Below are positions 32,848-42,029 of a stretch of DNA of 64,000 bases, in pieces. The stretch lies in assembly GCA_017461545.1 (NCBI GenBank), contig JAFTXP010000023.1, positions 1-64,000 on the forward strand, written 5' to 3'. Position 1 is the first letter of the stretch, and the number at the start of each line of letters is the position of its first letter. This DNA is from Clostridia bacterium (GTDB taxonomy: Bacteria > Bacillota > Clostridia > UBA1212). Both the position numbers and the translations under genes were made by a program. The notes below the pieces were generated by a model. It saw only the letters and a program-made list of their open reading frames with translations, searched no databases and was not told where the DNA came from.

Positions 32848-35466
32848 ATGGCCGAAAATGATAATGTCGAAAATGTAGAAAAAGTATCAAAAGGTGTGCT
32901 TCTTCCTGTAGATGTTGACAGAGAGATGAAACGCTATTTTATTGACTATTCCATGAGTGTTATTGTGGACAGAGCTCTTCCTGATGTCAGAGACGGACTG
33001 AAGCCGGTTCACAGAAGAATATTGTTTTCACTTTTTGAGCAAGGATTTACACCAGAGAAACCGTACCGTAAGTGTGCTACCACGGTAGGTTATGCGATGG
33101 GTAAATATCACCCTCACGGAGATGCTGCGATTTATGACAGCTTGGTTCGTCTTGCGCAGGATTTCTCTATGAGATATACGCTTGTTGACGGAAACGGTAA
33201 CTTCGGTTCGAGAGATGCTGACCCACCGGCTGCACAGCGTTACACAGAGTGTAGAATGGCTAAGATTACAACAGAGCTTCTTTCGGATATAAATAAGGAC
33301 ACTGTTGATTTCAGACCGAACTACGATGACCACGAAGTAGAACCTTGCGTGCTTCCTGCGAGATTCCCGAACCTTCTTGTAAACGGTTCATCGGGTATTG
33401 CGGTAGGTATGGCTACAAATATTCCTACACACAACCTCGGAGAGGTGATTGACGGTGTTGTTGCGATGATTGACAATCCGGAGATAACTATTGATGAGCT
33501 TATGCAGTACATAAAAGGACCGGACTTCCCGACTGCGTGCAATATTTTAGGCAAACAGGGCATCCGCGAAGCTTACAAGACCGGACGAGGAAGGATCCTG
33601 GTACGTGCTGAAGCTAAGATTGAGGAACTTTCCAACGGCAGACAGCAGATAGTCGTTACAGAGATTCCGTATCAGGTGAATAACGCAAAGCTTGTAGAGC
33701 GTATAGCAGAGCTCCACAAAGAAAAGCGTGTTGAGGGTATCTCCGACTTGCGAGATGAATACAGCAAAAAAGGTATAAGAATTGTTATAGAAGTAAAGCG
33801 TGAGGCAAATGCAAATGTTATTCTTAACCAGCTTTACAAATATACAGATTTGCAGTCTGCGTTCAATGTAAATATGTTGGCGGTTGTCCCGGCAGGTCCC
33901 GACGGAAAGTCGTATGAACCTAAACTTCTCAATCTGAAAGAAGTTCTGGGGTATTATATTGAGCACCAGAAGAATGTTGTTACAAGAAGAACCCAGTTCG
34001 ATTTACAGAAAGACCTTGACAGAGCGCATATTTTAGAGGGTACGCTTACAGCGCTTGATCATATTGACGAGGTCATAAATATCATCAGAAATGCGAGAAC
34101 AGAGGCTGACGCAAAAGCGGGACTTATGGAGCGTTTCGGATTTACCGAAAGACAGGCACAGTACATAGTAGACTTGCGTCTCGGTAGATTGACAGGTCTT
34201 GAGAGAGACAAAGTGCTTCACGAATACGAAGAAAAACAGAAGAATATTGCGTACTACCGTGAAATTCTTGCAGACGAGGGCAAATTGTTCGGAGTTATAA
34301 AAGATGAAATCCTTGCTATAAAAGCAAAATATGCTGACGAGAGAAAGACAAGAATCGTTCCTTTCGAAGGCGAGATAGACATTGACGACCTTATAAATGA
34401 GCAGAATGTTGCTATTACTCTTACACACTTCGGTTATGTAAAGAGAACTGCTGCAAGCACTTATAGAGCTCAGAACAGAGGCGGAAGAGGAGTTATGGGA
34501 CTTTCGGCACGTGATGAAGACTTCGTAGAGCAGCTCCTTATAACATCGTCGCATGATTTGTTGCTTTTTATTACAAACAAGGGTCGTGTATATTCACTTA
34601 AAGGATATCAGATACCCGATTCCGGCAGAACGGCAAGAGGTATGGCTATTGTCAACCTGTTACAGCTTGCCCCCGAGGAGAAGGTTGCTACGATTATCCC
34701 GATAAAGACTTTTGAGGATGCAAAGTATATTGTAATGGGTACAAAGAACGGTATCATAAAGAAAACAGCTCTCGGCGACTATGTAAATATCCGTAAGAGC
34801 GGTCTTATTGCTATCGAGCTCCGTGAGGACGACGAGCTTATAAATGCAAGACTTGCCGATGAAAACGACACGGTAATGTTTGCCACAAGAAAAGGTATGG
34901 CTATAAGATTCAGCGAGAGTGACGTCAGAGCTACAGGCCGTGCGTCAATCGGTGTAAAAGGTATCGAGCTCAAAGACGGCGATTACGTAATAGGAATGGA
35001 TGTTTGCAATAACCCTGACGATACGCTTATGATTGTTACGGAAAAAGGCTTTGGCAAGAAGACTTCAGTTGATGAATACAAGATTCAGAACAGAGGCGGT
35101 AAGGGTCTTATCACATACAAGGTAAGCGAAAAGACCGGCGAAGTTGTCGGAATGCTTATGGTACATGACGAGGACGATATAATGCTTATCACTTCGAGCG
35201 GTGTCATCATAAGAATCCACGTATCAGATGTAAGTACAATCGGCCGTGCTACACGCGGTGTAATACTTATGAAGACAAGCGAAGATAACCTTATCGTAGG
35301 TTGTGCGAAAACTGCACGTGAGGAGGAGTCCGACGGAGCTGATGAAGCTGCTGAAAATTCGGAAGATGTTACAGAAGAAGATTCACAGACTTCAGGAGAA
35401 GGCGAAAGCGGCCCCGACACCCAGGCAGGTCAGGAAATTTTAGAAAAACTCGGATTGGATGAATAA
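32848..35466 (+). CDS. gyrA: DNA gyrase subunit A
   Basis: 872 residues. The breakage-reunion domain has the catalytic tyrosine Y132 in PPAAQRYTECRM, and the C-terminal beta-pinwheel carries GyrA-box-like repeats (QNRGGRGV, then QNRGGKGL). The pinwheel and its box favour GyrA over ParC. The quinolone region reads KYHPHGDAAIYDS: the residue equal to E. coli Ser83 is Ala93, and the preceding VGDVMG-type motif is VGYAMG. A long acidic tail (about 820-872) precedes the end LEKLGLDE. gyrB is not adjacent, so gyrA has its own promoter at 32775. mnmA follows after a hairpin. Confidence 0.95.
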   Translation: MAENDNVENVEKVSKGVLLPVDVDREMKRYFIDYSMSVIVDRALPDVRDGLKPVHRRILFSLFEQGFTPEKPYRKCATTVGYAMGKYHPHGDAAIYDSLVRLAQDFSMRYTLVDGNGNFGSRDADPPAAQRYTECRMAKITTELLSDINKDTVDFRPNYDDHEVEPCVLPARFPNLLVNGSSGIAVGMATNIPTHNLGEVIDGVVAMIDNPEITIDELMQYIKGPDFPTACNILGKQGIREAYKTGRGRILVRAEAKIEELSNGRQQIVVTEIPYQVNNAKLVERIAELHKEKRVEGISDLRDEYSKKGIRIVIEVKREANANVILNQLYKYTDLQSAFNVNMLAVVPAGPDGKSYEPKLLNLKEVLGYYIEHQKNVVTRRTQFDLQKDLDRAHILEGTLTALDHIDEVINIIRNARTEADAKAGLMERFGFTERQAQYIVDLRLGRLTGLERDKVLHEYEEKQKNIAYYREILADEGKLFGVIKDEILAIKAKYADERKTRIVPFEGEIDIDDLINEQNVAITLTHFGYVKRTAASTYRAQNRGGRGVMGLSARDEDFVEQLLITSSHDLLLFITNKGRVYSLKGYQIPDSGRTARGMAIVNLLQLAPEEKVATIIPIKTFEDAKYIVMGTKNGIIKKTALGDYVNIRKSGLIAIELREDDELINARLADENDTVMFATRKGMAIRFSESDVRATGRASIGVKGIELKDGDYVIGMDVCNNPDDTLMIVTEKGFGKKTSVDEYKIQNRGGKGLITYKVSEKTGEVVGMLMVHDEDDIMLITSSGVIIRIHVSDVSTIGRATRGVILMKTSEDNLIVGCAKTAREEESDGADEAAENSEDVTEEDSQTSGEGESGPDTQAGQEILEKLGLDE

Positions 35467-35484
35467 TATTAGAATCTGACAGGA

Positions 35485-35517
35485 GGCGGCACAACAGTCA
35501 AGGGCTGTTGTGCCGCC
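35485..35517 (+). terminator. Hairpin between gyrA and mnmA
   Basis: Perfect 13-bp stem GGCGGCACAACAG (35485-35497) with 35505-35517 and a seven-base loop. The T run is delayed by about six bases, so termination may be partial. Confidence 0.6.
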
Positions 35518-35549
35518 GTATCGGTTTTAATTGCAGGTGAATTATACTT

Positions 35550-36608
35550 ATGAATAAAAAAGTTTTGGTTGCAATCAGCGGCGGCGTTGACAGCTCCGTT
35601 GCCGCAAAACTGTTGATAGAGCAGGGATATGAGGTTGCTGCAGCGACAATGATTCTGTTGCCGGACGATGAGGCGCGTGTGGAAAAAGCACGCAAGGTGG
35701 CAGAGCAACTCGGCGTAAAATTTTATGTGTTTGATTTTATAAAAGAATTTTCCGAAGAGGTAATCGGCTATTTTGTCAATTCGTATTTGAACGGCGAGAC
35801 ACCTAATCCTTGCATCATGTGCAATCAGAAGTTTAAATTCGGAAGATTTTTGGACAAAGCCGAAGAGCTCGGATATGATTTCATTGCAACTGGTCACTAT
35901 GCCAAAATCGGCAGGGACGGAAAAACGGGGCGCATGCTTCTGAAACGCTCCGAGAATTTAAAGAAAGACCAGTCTTATTTCCTGTATGGTATGACACAGC
36001 GTCAGCTTGAAAAAACAATTTTCCCTCTTGAGTCTTTGGAAAAGGATGATGTCAGAGCACTTGCCGCAGAAAGCGACCTTGCAAACGCATCTCAGAAAGA
36101 CAGCCAGGATATCTGCTTCGTTCCGCAGGGTAAGTATGTAGAATTTATAGATAAATTTCTCGAGGAGAAAGGAAAAAAACAAATCCCGGGTAAATTTGTC
36201 GATACCGAAGGAAATATAATAGGAAAGCACAACGGAATTGCAGGATATACAATCGGTCAGAGAAAAGGTGTCGGTATGTCGCTTGGGGCAGGAATCCCTT
36301 TATATGTTGTTTCAAAAGATGCCGAAACCAACAAGGTAATTATGGGGCCTGATGAGCTGCTGTTTAAAAAAGAACTTACGGTTGCGGAACCTAATTTTAT
36401 TTCCGTGGAAATGATTGACAAAGGGATAAACGTTACCGTAAAAACACGGTACAACCAAAAGGATATTCCGGCAACCATAGAATATGACGGCAAAAACAAC
36501 TGTGTAAAAGTTTTTTTTGATAATCCGCAGAGGGCGGTTACTCCGGGGCAGACCGCTGTTTTTTATGACGGTGAAAACGTTTACGGCGGCGGTGTGATAA
36601 TAGGCTAA
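35550..36608 (+). CDS. mnmA: tRNA-specific 2-thiouridylase MnmA
   Basis: 352 residues. It thiolates U34 in the anticodons of Lys, Glu and Gln tRNAs. VLVAISGGVDSSVAAKLL is the PP-loop that adenylates the uridine; C in NPCIMCNQ and C in DSQDICFVPQGKY are the two catalytic cysteines; GIAGYTIGQRKGVG is the central-domain motif. The length is slightly shorter than the 360-370 typical of the family. It starts 83 bases after gyrA, with weak ribosome-binding signals (AGGTGAATTATACTT). Confidence 0.95.
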   Translation: MNKKVLVAISGGVDSSVAAKLLIEQGYEVAAATMILLPDDEARVEKARKVAEQLGVKFYVFDFIKEFSEEVIGYFVNSYLNGETPNPCIMCNQKFKFGRFLDKAEELGYDFIATGHYAKIGRDGKTGRMLLKRSENLKKDQSYFLYGMTQRQLEKTIFPLESLEKDDVRALAAESDLANASQKDSQDICFVPQGKYVEFIDKFLEEKGKKQIPGKFVDTEGNIIGKHNGIAGYTIGQRKGVGMSLGAGIPLYVVSKDAETNKVIMGPDELLFKKELTVAEPNFISVEMIDKGINVTVKTRYNQKDIPATIEYDGKNNCVKVFFDNPQRAVTPGQTAVFYDGENVYGGGVIIG

Positions 36609-36681
36609 AATAATTCACATATGAATATATATCTGTTATAATTTACAGAAGCGATATTCGGAAAGTATGAAAGGAGCAAAA

Positions 36682-37902
36682 ATGAAACGGATCTCGTATA
36701 TAAAAATTTTTTGGCTTGTAGTTGCGGTATTGCTTGCGGCCAAAATGATTTTTGACTTTAATGGTTTTTGGGCGCTTTTCACGATGGCAGGTTCAGCGAT
36801 TGTGTCATTACTCGGATACGTATTAATTGGTTTTATTATTGCGTACATAATAAATTCATATATAAATGTTTGGCGAAATAAAATTTTCAAAAAGTGGACA
36901 AAAAATCCAAAGGCAAAAAAATATATTACCATTGGGATAGGTTATATTTCTTTTATTGCTGTCATATGTTTATTTTTATTTGCAATTATCCCTGCGCTTT
37001 ATTCCAGTATCACGTCACTTGGCAAAGAAATTCCCAGTCTTATAGATTATCTGACGAAGCATTATAAGGATTTTATTTCGTCAGATTCGGTTATTGCAAG
37101 GGCTGTGACTGATTCGATTGATTCGATTCTGTCGATGTTCGGAGAAGCTGCGCTTTCTTTTGTGAACTTTGCCACTATTTCAAACTTTGTATCGGCCACA
37201 ACAAGTGTTATTTTTAATGCTGTCATGGGCATAATGATATCCGTATATATGCTTATTGAGAAAGAGTCAGCCATGGCTGCCACAAAAAAAATAATATTTG
37301 CTTTATTTACTGATAAGACTGCGCGCCGCATAAAATGGGCTCTGAAAAAAATAAATATCATTTTCCAGAAATATTTGTCGGGAAAACTTTTGCAGGCTTT
37401 CTGTGTAATGATAATTTCTTATATCATTTTCTCGATTGCAGGATTGTCGTACGCTATTTTGTTTGCGGTAGTACTGGCTTTACTGAATATGATTCCGTAC
37501 ATAGGTCCATGGGTCAGCGCAGTGCCGATTGTTGTCATATGCCTTGCCGAAAGCTTCTGGTCAGGAGTTATTGCGGTAATTTGTATTCTCATAGTACAGG
37601 CGATAGATAACTGGCTGATAAGCCCGAAAGTGATAGGCAATACAATAGGTGTGAGTCCCCTGCTTGTTCTGATAGGATTATGTATCGGCGGTGCATTATT
37701 CGGCGTTGTCGGGATGATTATAGGCGACGCTATGGCGGCTGTCGTAAAAGTCTTTTTCTATGATACATATATTGAGATAAGACGCAGAAGAAAGGCAATA
37801 GAGAAAAAAGCAAAAGGTGAAATGATTCCGGAGACGCTTCCGGAGGATGAAAAGTATGAGTCTGACGATGATGAATTAGACCGTATTTTTGTTCAGGATT
37901 GA
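36682..37902 (+). CDS. AI-2E family transporter (PerM/TqsA-like)
   Basis: 406 residues from MKRISYIK, five bases after AAAGGAG. There are eight or so membrane segments with a soluble region between about 110 and 150, and the family signature LAVVLALLNMIPYIGPWVSAVP appears as VVLALLNMIPYIGP. NWLISPKVIGNTIGVSPL and the glycine-rich LCIGGALFGVVGMIIGDAMAA follow. Members export AI-2 or act as sodium/proton antiporters; the substrate is not decided here. The tail is charged and acidic. A strong bidirectional terminator follows. Confidence 0.9.
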   Translation: MKRISYIKIFWLVVAVLLAAKMIFDFNGFWALFTMAGSAIVSLLGYVLIGFIIAYIINSYINVWRNKIFKKWTKNPKAKKYITIGIGYISFIAVICLFLFAIIPALYSSITSLGKEIPSLIDYLTKHYKDFISSDSVIARAVTDSIDSILSMFGEAALSFVNFATISNFVSATTSVIFNAVMGIMISVYMLIEKESAMAATKKIIFALFTDKTARRIKWALKKINIIFQKYLSGKLLQAFCVMIISYIIFSIAGLSYAILFAVVLALLNMIPYIGPWVSAVPIVVICLAESFWSGVIAVICILIVQAIDNWLISPKVIGNTIGVSPLLVLIGLCIGGALFGVVGMIIGDAMAAVVKVFFYDTYIEIRRRRKAIEKKAKGEMIPETLPEDEKYESDDDELDRIFVQD

Positions 37903-37918
37903 TTTTATAATACAGAAT

Positions 37919-37962
37919 ACAGCAAAAATGAGCAGTCCGTATGGGCTGCTCATTTTTGCTGT
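37919..37962. terminator. Bidirectional terminator
   Basis: A perfect 17-bp stem (37919-37935 with 37946-37962) with CAAAAATG/CATTTTTG near its base, serving both the AI-2E gene and the convergent DUF3793 gene. Confidence 0.85.
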
Positions 37963-38008
37963 GCGTTCGGCACGCGTTACAACTTGACGGTGAAAGTCTG
38001 CTCGGGCT

Positions 38009-38560
38009 TCAAACGGCAACAGTGAGACGCTCGATAGATCTTCCTTTTGAAAGCTGTGTGCAATATACATCAGTGCATTTCTTGTATTTTGCAAAGGTTT
38101 TCCGAGCTGCCTCCGCATCTCCGTAAACTTTCCAGCAGCCGACGCATTTGCAACCTCCTGCCTTGTTTTCTATAAATCCAAGAACATCCTCCGGCGGATA
38201 TCCGAGAAACAGTCCTATTTCATGAGGAAATTCTTCGCTTTCCTCCAACCGTTTCATCAGATGGAGGATACATCTGTCAGGTGATTTATTGCAGTATCCG
38301 CAACTGCGCAGTAGCTGTTCCGCCGTACTGTTTTCTAAGTCTGCTGAAAGGCGCTTGGGGCGATAAACATAGATTAGCGCTTTATTGTTTCGGAAGCGCA
38401 ATGGCAGAATGCGAAGACCTTTCTTTGTGAGCAGTGTATTCCAATTACGGATGCTACCATACATTTTGTTCTTGTCAGCAAAAGAGCAGGTAAATATATT
38501 TCCTGTTTTCATTCCGGCAAGGGTAGGCGAGCAGTATCGCACAATCAATTCATCAGACAT
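38009..38560 (-). CDS. DUF3793 family protein
   Basis: 183 residues. CSPTLAGMKTGNIFTC, KGLRILPLRFRNNKALIYVYRP, FPHEIGLFLGYPPEDVLGFI and GCKCVGCWKVYGDAEAA are features of DUF3793, a clostridial family of unknown function often found near iron, flavodoxin or anaerobic redox genes. Four or more conserved cysteines suggest metal binding or redox use. It follows DUF2325 by 12 bases, and the pair lies behind a GTTAGC-N4-GCTAAC site, linking it to the feo genes. Confidence 0.85.
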   Translation of the reverse strand: MSDELIVRYCSPTLAGMKTGNIFTCSFADKNKMYGSIRNWNTLLTKKGLRILPLRFRNNKALIYVYRPKRLSADLENSTAEQLLRSCGYCNKSPDRCILHLMKRLEESEEFPHEIGLFLGYPPEDVLGFIENKAGGCKCVGCWKVYGDAEAARKTFAKYKKCTDVYCTQLSKGRSIERLTVAV

Positions 38561-38572
38561 TTTTGCGCCTCC

Positions 38573-38851
38573 TTACACTGCATGTTCTTCTAAAATGTTC
38601 TTAAGGGCTGATACAGAGCTGGTGTGAGATCTGGCAATTCTGACGTTTTGCCCCTTGGTTTCACTCAATACACATCGTATCATCTTGTGAGATACAGTAT
38701 TTGTAAATAGGACAAGAAGATCCGGCGACCCGATATCTTTCAGTCCGTTTGTCATCTTAGGATATATCTTTGCTTTACATTTGTATTCCTCGCACAAATT
38801 TTTGTATTGGCGTATCATACATTCATTTCCGCCTATTATTACAACACTCAT
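38573..38851 (-). CDS. DUF2325 family protein
   Basis: 92 residues. SVVIIGGNECMIRQYKNLCEEY, the middle DLLVLFTNTVSHKMIRC and the end RIARSHTSSVSALKNIL match DUF2325, a small Rossmann-like family without known biochemical function. A GGAGTGAT site precedes the ATG. The iron-type dyad at 38868-38887 lies only 17 bases upstream of the ATG, so the promoter it controls must give a very short leader. It is co-transcribed with DUF3793. Confidence 0.85.
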   Translation of the reverse strand: MSVVIIGGNECMIRQYKNLCEEYKCKAKIYPKMTNGLKDIGSPDLLVLFTNTVSHKMIRCVLSETKGQNVRIARSHTSSVSALKNILEEHAV

Positions 38852-38867
38852 TTATATCACTCCTATT

Positions 38868-38887
38868 GAGTTAGCCGTTGCTAACTC
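38868..38887. promoter_or_regulatory. Putative iron-type operator, site 1 (DUF2325-DUF3793)
   Basis: GAGTTAGCCGTTGCTAACTC, perfect 8-bp arms around a 4-base centre. It has the same GTTAGC-N4-GCTAAC core as the sites at feoA and feoB. Confidence 0.75.
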
Positions 38888-39000
38888 GACGATTTAAAAA
38901 AAGGGGTTTAATTCCCTCTTACATCCTCCGTTGCATCCGGCATACTCCTTGTTTTCTTTATGATATTGACAAAACAAGAAGTCCGGACAGCAAGGGGCTA

Positions 39001-39348
39001 TTATATTTCTGTTACAGTATATCCGGCTTTTTCAAGTCTATTCTTAATTAATTCATCATCGACTTTTTCTGCGTACGATACAGTCAATTCTTCTTTTTTC
39101 AAGTCGGCTTTACCTGAAATGCCTTTTATATCATTAACGATTTCCTCGACTCTGCATTTGCAATGCTCGCAATGCATGCCGCTTATTTTAAATGTTTTGC
39201 TGTAAATTATATTTGCAAGTTTTTTCTTTTTTGACTTGTAGCTACCGCCGCCGCAACATCCGCTCTGCCCTCTAAAATGCTTGACAGCCGAATATATTCC
39301 TATGACAGCCGCAATAACCAGTATTCCGATAATAATATAATTTTCCAT
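39001..39348 (-). CDS. Membrane-anchored heavy-metal-associated (HMA) protein
   Basis: 115 residues. An N-terminal membrane segment (3-22) is followed by SGCCGGGSYKSKKKK, like the small FeoB-associated Cys-rich proteins. An HMA domain from about 50 has KISGMHCEHCKCRVEEIV (metal-binding CxxC) and ends in the usual betaalphabeta pattern. It probably binds iron, copper or another soft metal at the inner face. AGGA precedes the ATG. A terminator at 39379-39413 separates it from the feoB operon, so it may have independent transcription; no dyad of the feo type was seen directly before it. Confidence 0.85.
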   Translation of the reverse strand: MENYIIIGILVIAAVIGIYSAVKHFRGQSGCCGGGSYKSKKKKLANIIYSKTFKISGMHCEHCKCRVEEIVNDIKGISGKADLKKEELTVSYAEKVDDELIKNRLEKAGYTVTEI

Positions 39349-39378
39349 AAAAATCCTGATATATCTTACTGTTAAAAT

Positions 39379-39413
39379 AATGGGATGCGAACATTAAGGT
39401 AGCGCATCCCATT
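39379..39413. terminator. Terminator after the feoB operon
   Basis: AATGGGATGCG (39379-39389) pairs with CGCATCCCATT (39403-39413); on the minus strand ATTTTAAC follows. Confidence 0.75.
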
Positions 39414-39422
39414 AAATAAATT

Positions 39423-39644
39423 TTACGTGTCGTTTTCGTTTTTTGTATTATTGCATCCGCTGCTGCAACCGTGACAACCTCCGTTGCACCTTCCACCACA
39501 GCTGTTGGAATTATTACTGCTGCTGCATTGCTTGGAGTACGGGCATCCGATGCAGGTTTCACCGCGCTTTTTGGCTCTGTACAGGTAAAATACAATGCCG
39601 ACGATAATACATAAAACTATTGCAATGATTATGTAGTTTTCCAT
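39423..39644 (-). CDS. FeoB-associated Cys-rich membrane protein
   Basis: 73 residues. One membrane segment at 4-22 is followed by KKRGETCIGCPYSKQCSS and a cysteine/glycine/serine-rich tail with nine more cysteines or so. This small protein is typically encoded directly behind feoB in clostridia and may assist iron entry or hold iron at the transporter. It starts two bases after the feoB stop with no separate ribosome binding site, so translation should be coupled. Confidence 0.88.
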   Translation of the reverse strand: MENYIIIAIVLCIIVGIVFYLYRAKKRGETCIGCPYSKQCSSSNNSNSCGGRCNGGCHGCSSGCNNTKNENDT

Positions 39645-39646
39645 AA

Positions 39647-41647
39647 TTATTTACTCAATGCATATTCTGCGTTTATTTTTTTATTTGAGTTATGAATAAG
39701 CAATCCGACAACAGCAACCATGACTGCTATAGCTGCAAGTCCTGCAATTGTAGCGCCTATGTTGAGTGTAGAAGGTGCTGTGATAAGTGTACCGATTGTG
39801 TATACCAAGTAAGCAACCGTGTAGCCTACACCAAGCTGGAGAGCGATACCGCCCCATACCCACTTAGCGCTCTTCATTTCGGCATTCATAGCACCGATAG
39901 CGGCAAAGCAAGGAGGTGTGTAAAGGTTGAACATCAAGTAAGCAAGAGCTGCGACTTTTGTGATAGCCATTACGCCTGCAACTTCTGCACCGGCACCTTC
40001 CATGAGGGCGAGCTCTTCTGTGTCAATGAGGTTCTCAAGTCCTACGAAGCAAACTGCCAATGTACCTACAACGTTTTCCTTTGCAATAAAGCCTGTAACA
40101 GCGGCTGCAGCGAGCTGCCAACTGAGAACACCTACAATAGGTACGAGCAGATAAGCAAACGGTCCGGCAATAGATGCAAGGATTGATGAGTCAGCAGTTT
40201 CAGCAACGCTGAAGCTCCAGTCGAATGTCTGCATGATCTGTACTGCTGTATTACAAAGCAAGATAATAGTAGCTGCTTTAACTATGTAAGCCCATCCGCG
40301 GCTGCACATTGATTTGAATGCTCTCCAGAGAGAAGGAGCTTTGTATTCGGGCAATTCGATGATAAAGAATGACTTTCTTGCCTTGTATCCGGTAATCTTA
40401 TTTACGAGCAATGCGCCTAAGAAAATAAGCACAATACCTGAGAGGTACATCACTGTGCTGACCCAGCCTGCGTTGTCAAAGAATGCGCCGGCAAAGAGGG
40501 CAATTACAGGAATTTTTGCACCGCAGGGCATAAAAGGAGCAAGCATCGCAGTTGCTCTGCGCTCACGCTCATTACGGATGGTACGGCTTGCCATGATACC
40601 GGGAACCGCACAGCCGATAGTAATAACAAAAGGAATAACAGATTTACCTGAAAGACCTACTTTTTTGAAAATAGGGTCGAGTACGACTGCAACACGTGCC
40701 ATATAGCCGCAATCTTCGAGAATTGCAATCAGGAAATACATTATCATAACAAGCGGGAGGAAGCCTATAACCGCGATAACACCGCCGATAACACCGTCAA
40801 CCAGAAGAGCTGTAAGCAATGGTGATGCGTTTTCCAGCAAACCGCCGACCCAGCCTTGGAAGGATTCAAGCCACGCTACCAATGTGTCAGCGATAAACGG
40901 TCCTACCCATGCCTGTGATATCTGGAACACGAGGAACATTACAACCGCAAATATCGGAATACCGAGCCATTTATTCGTCAGGACAGCATCGATTTTATCT
41001 CCGACATTTTTGTCTTTTGTCAAAATTTTACGTGTTTCAACACTTTTTACAATACTGTTTACGAATTCAAAACGTTTGCGGTCTGCAGCTTCAACAGCCG
41101 CTTTGTCCGTCAAATCAACTTCGCCCTGATTGTACGGAGCTTTCTGCTCTGTATTTGCCTGCGTTACAACTGTGGAAATTACTGCTTTGAGTCCTTCTGC
41201 AGAAGTTGAAACTGTATTGATAACAGGGCAGCCGAGTTTTTTTGATAGAGCTTCTGTGTCGATTTTGGTTTCTTTCTTCTCGTTGATGTCGCTCTTATTA
41301 AGCGCTACAACAACGGGAACGCCAAGCTCCAAAAGCTGTGTTGTGAAGAAAAGGCTACGGCTCAAGTTCGTAGCATCCACAATATTGATGATAACATCGG
41401 GATTTTCTTTTCTTACATACGAACTTGTGATGCTTTCTTCGCTTGTGAATGGAGACATCGAGTAAGCTCCGGGAAGGTCAACGGCGATAAGTTGCAAGCC
41501 GCCTTCGTAGTATGCTTTTTTAATGGGGTGTTCTTTCTTCTCTACGGTGACACCTGCCCAGTTACCGACTTTTTCGTTACGGCCGGTCAGCGCATTGTAC
41601 ATCGTAGTTTTACCGGAGTTAGGGTTACCGGTCAAAGCAATTCTCAT
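39647..41647 (-). CDS. feoB: Ferrous iron transporter FeoB
   Basis: 666 residues. The N-terminal G-protein domain has GNPNSGKTTMYNALTG (P-loop), DLPGAYSMSP (switch/G3) and ALNKSDINEK (G4). After about residue 215 come two Gate domains with about eleven membrane segments, including VIPFVITIGCAVPGIMASR and CGAKIPVIALFAGAFF. It imports Fe2+ across the membrane. The length is shorter than the 700-770 residues of many FeoB proteins, mainly in the linker, and an AAGGAGG site precedes the ATG. An operator (41714-41729) lies between it and feoA, which suggests its own iron-regulated promoter. Confidence 0.96.
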   Translation of the reverse strand: MRIALTGNPNSGKTTMYNALTGRNEKVGNWAGVTVEKKEHPIKKAYYEGGLQLIAVDLPGAYSMSPFTSEESITSSYVRKENPDVIINIVDATNLSRSLFFTTQLLELGVPVVVALNKSDINEKKETKIDTEALSKKLGCPVINTVSTSAEGLKAVISTVVTQANTEQKAPYNQGEVDLTDKAAVEAADRKRFEFVNSIVKSVETRKILTKDKNVGDKIDAVLTNKWLGIPIFAVVMFLVFQISQAWVGPFIADTLVAWLESFQGWVGGLLENASPLLTALLVDGVIGGVIAVIGFLPLVMIMYFLIAILEDCGYMARVAVVLDPIFKKVGLSGKSVIPFVITIGCAVPGIMASRTIRNERERRATAMLAPFMPCGAKIPVIALFAGAFFDNAGWVSTVMYLSGIVLIFLGALLVNKITGYKARKSFFIIELPEYKAPSLWRAFKSMCSRGWAYIVKAATIILLCNTAVQIMQTFDWSFSVAETADSSILASIAGPFAYLLVPIVGVLSWQLAAAAVTGFIAKENVVGTLAVCFVGLENLIDTEELALMEGAGAEVAGVMAITKVAALAYLMFNLYTPPCFAAIGAMNAEMKSAKWVWGGIALQLGVGYTVAYLVYTIGTLITAPSTLNIGATIAGLAAIAVMVAVVGLLIHNSNKKINAEYALSK

Positions 41648-41713
41648 TGGATTTTCCTCCTTATATGTTTAAAACATTGTTTATTAATCCTCTCGGATAA
41701 ATTATATAATAAA

Positions 41714-41729
41714 GTTAGCGAGTGCTAAC
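41714..41729. promoter_or_regulatory. Putative iron-type operator, site 2 (feoB)
   Basis: GTTAGC (41714-41719), GAGT, GCTAAC (41724-41729), 67 bases upstream of feoB. A leftward terminator-like hairpin (41745-41751 with 41757-41763) follows feoA, supporting separate control of feoB. Confidence 0.75.
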
Positions 41730-41767
41730 CTATAAACAAAACAATCAGCAGACAACCTGCTGACATT

Positions 41768-41980
41768 TTAAATAATAATAGCTTCAGCTAACTGATTGTC
41801 GATGTTGTACCGTCCGTCTTTAATGGATACTATGCATCCGCCCTTTATGTGGGATACTACAGTAATGGTTTCGCCGCTGTAGCAACCAAGGGAAAATAAA
41901 AACGCGTTGAGCTCTTCGTCGTCAGTCTCTATCTGCTTAATAATGTATTCTTTGCCTTCTACGGCATCTTTCAAATTCAT
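41768..41980 (-). CDS. feoA: Ferrous iron transport protein FeoA
   Basis: 70 residues from MNLKDAVEG, which follows GGTGAT by four bases; a GTG nine bases earlier would overlap that site. The SH3-like fold is indicated by EYIIKQIETDDEELNAFLFSLGCYSGETITVV and GGCIVSIKDGRYNIDNQLAEAI, the FeoA pattern. It is a cytosolic partner needed for FeoB function. Two operator dyads sit 50-100 bases upstream. Confidence 0.9.
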   Translation of the reverse strand: MNLKDAVEGKEYIIKQIETDDEELNAFLFSLGCYSGETITVVSHIKGGCIVSIKDGRYNIDNQLAEAIII

Positions 41981-42029
41981 ATGTATCACCGCTCATCTTC
42001 TTTTTTGAACTGTTATTACAAGAACTTTG

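Noticed and set aside
34033-34554. 173-codon minus-strand ORF inside gyrA
   Set aside because: Shadow of gyrA, with no ribosome binding site and a low-complexity product.
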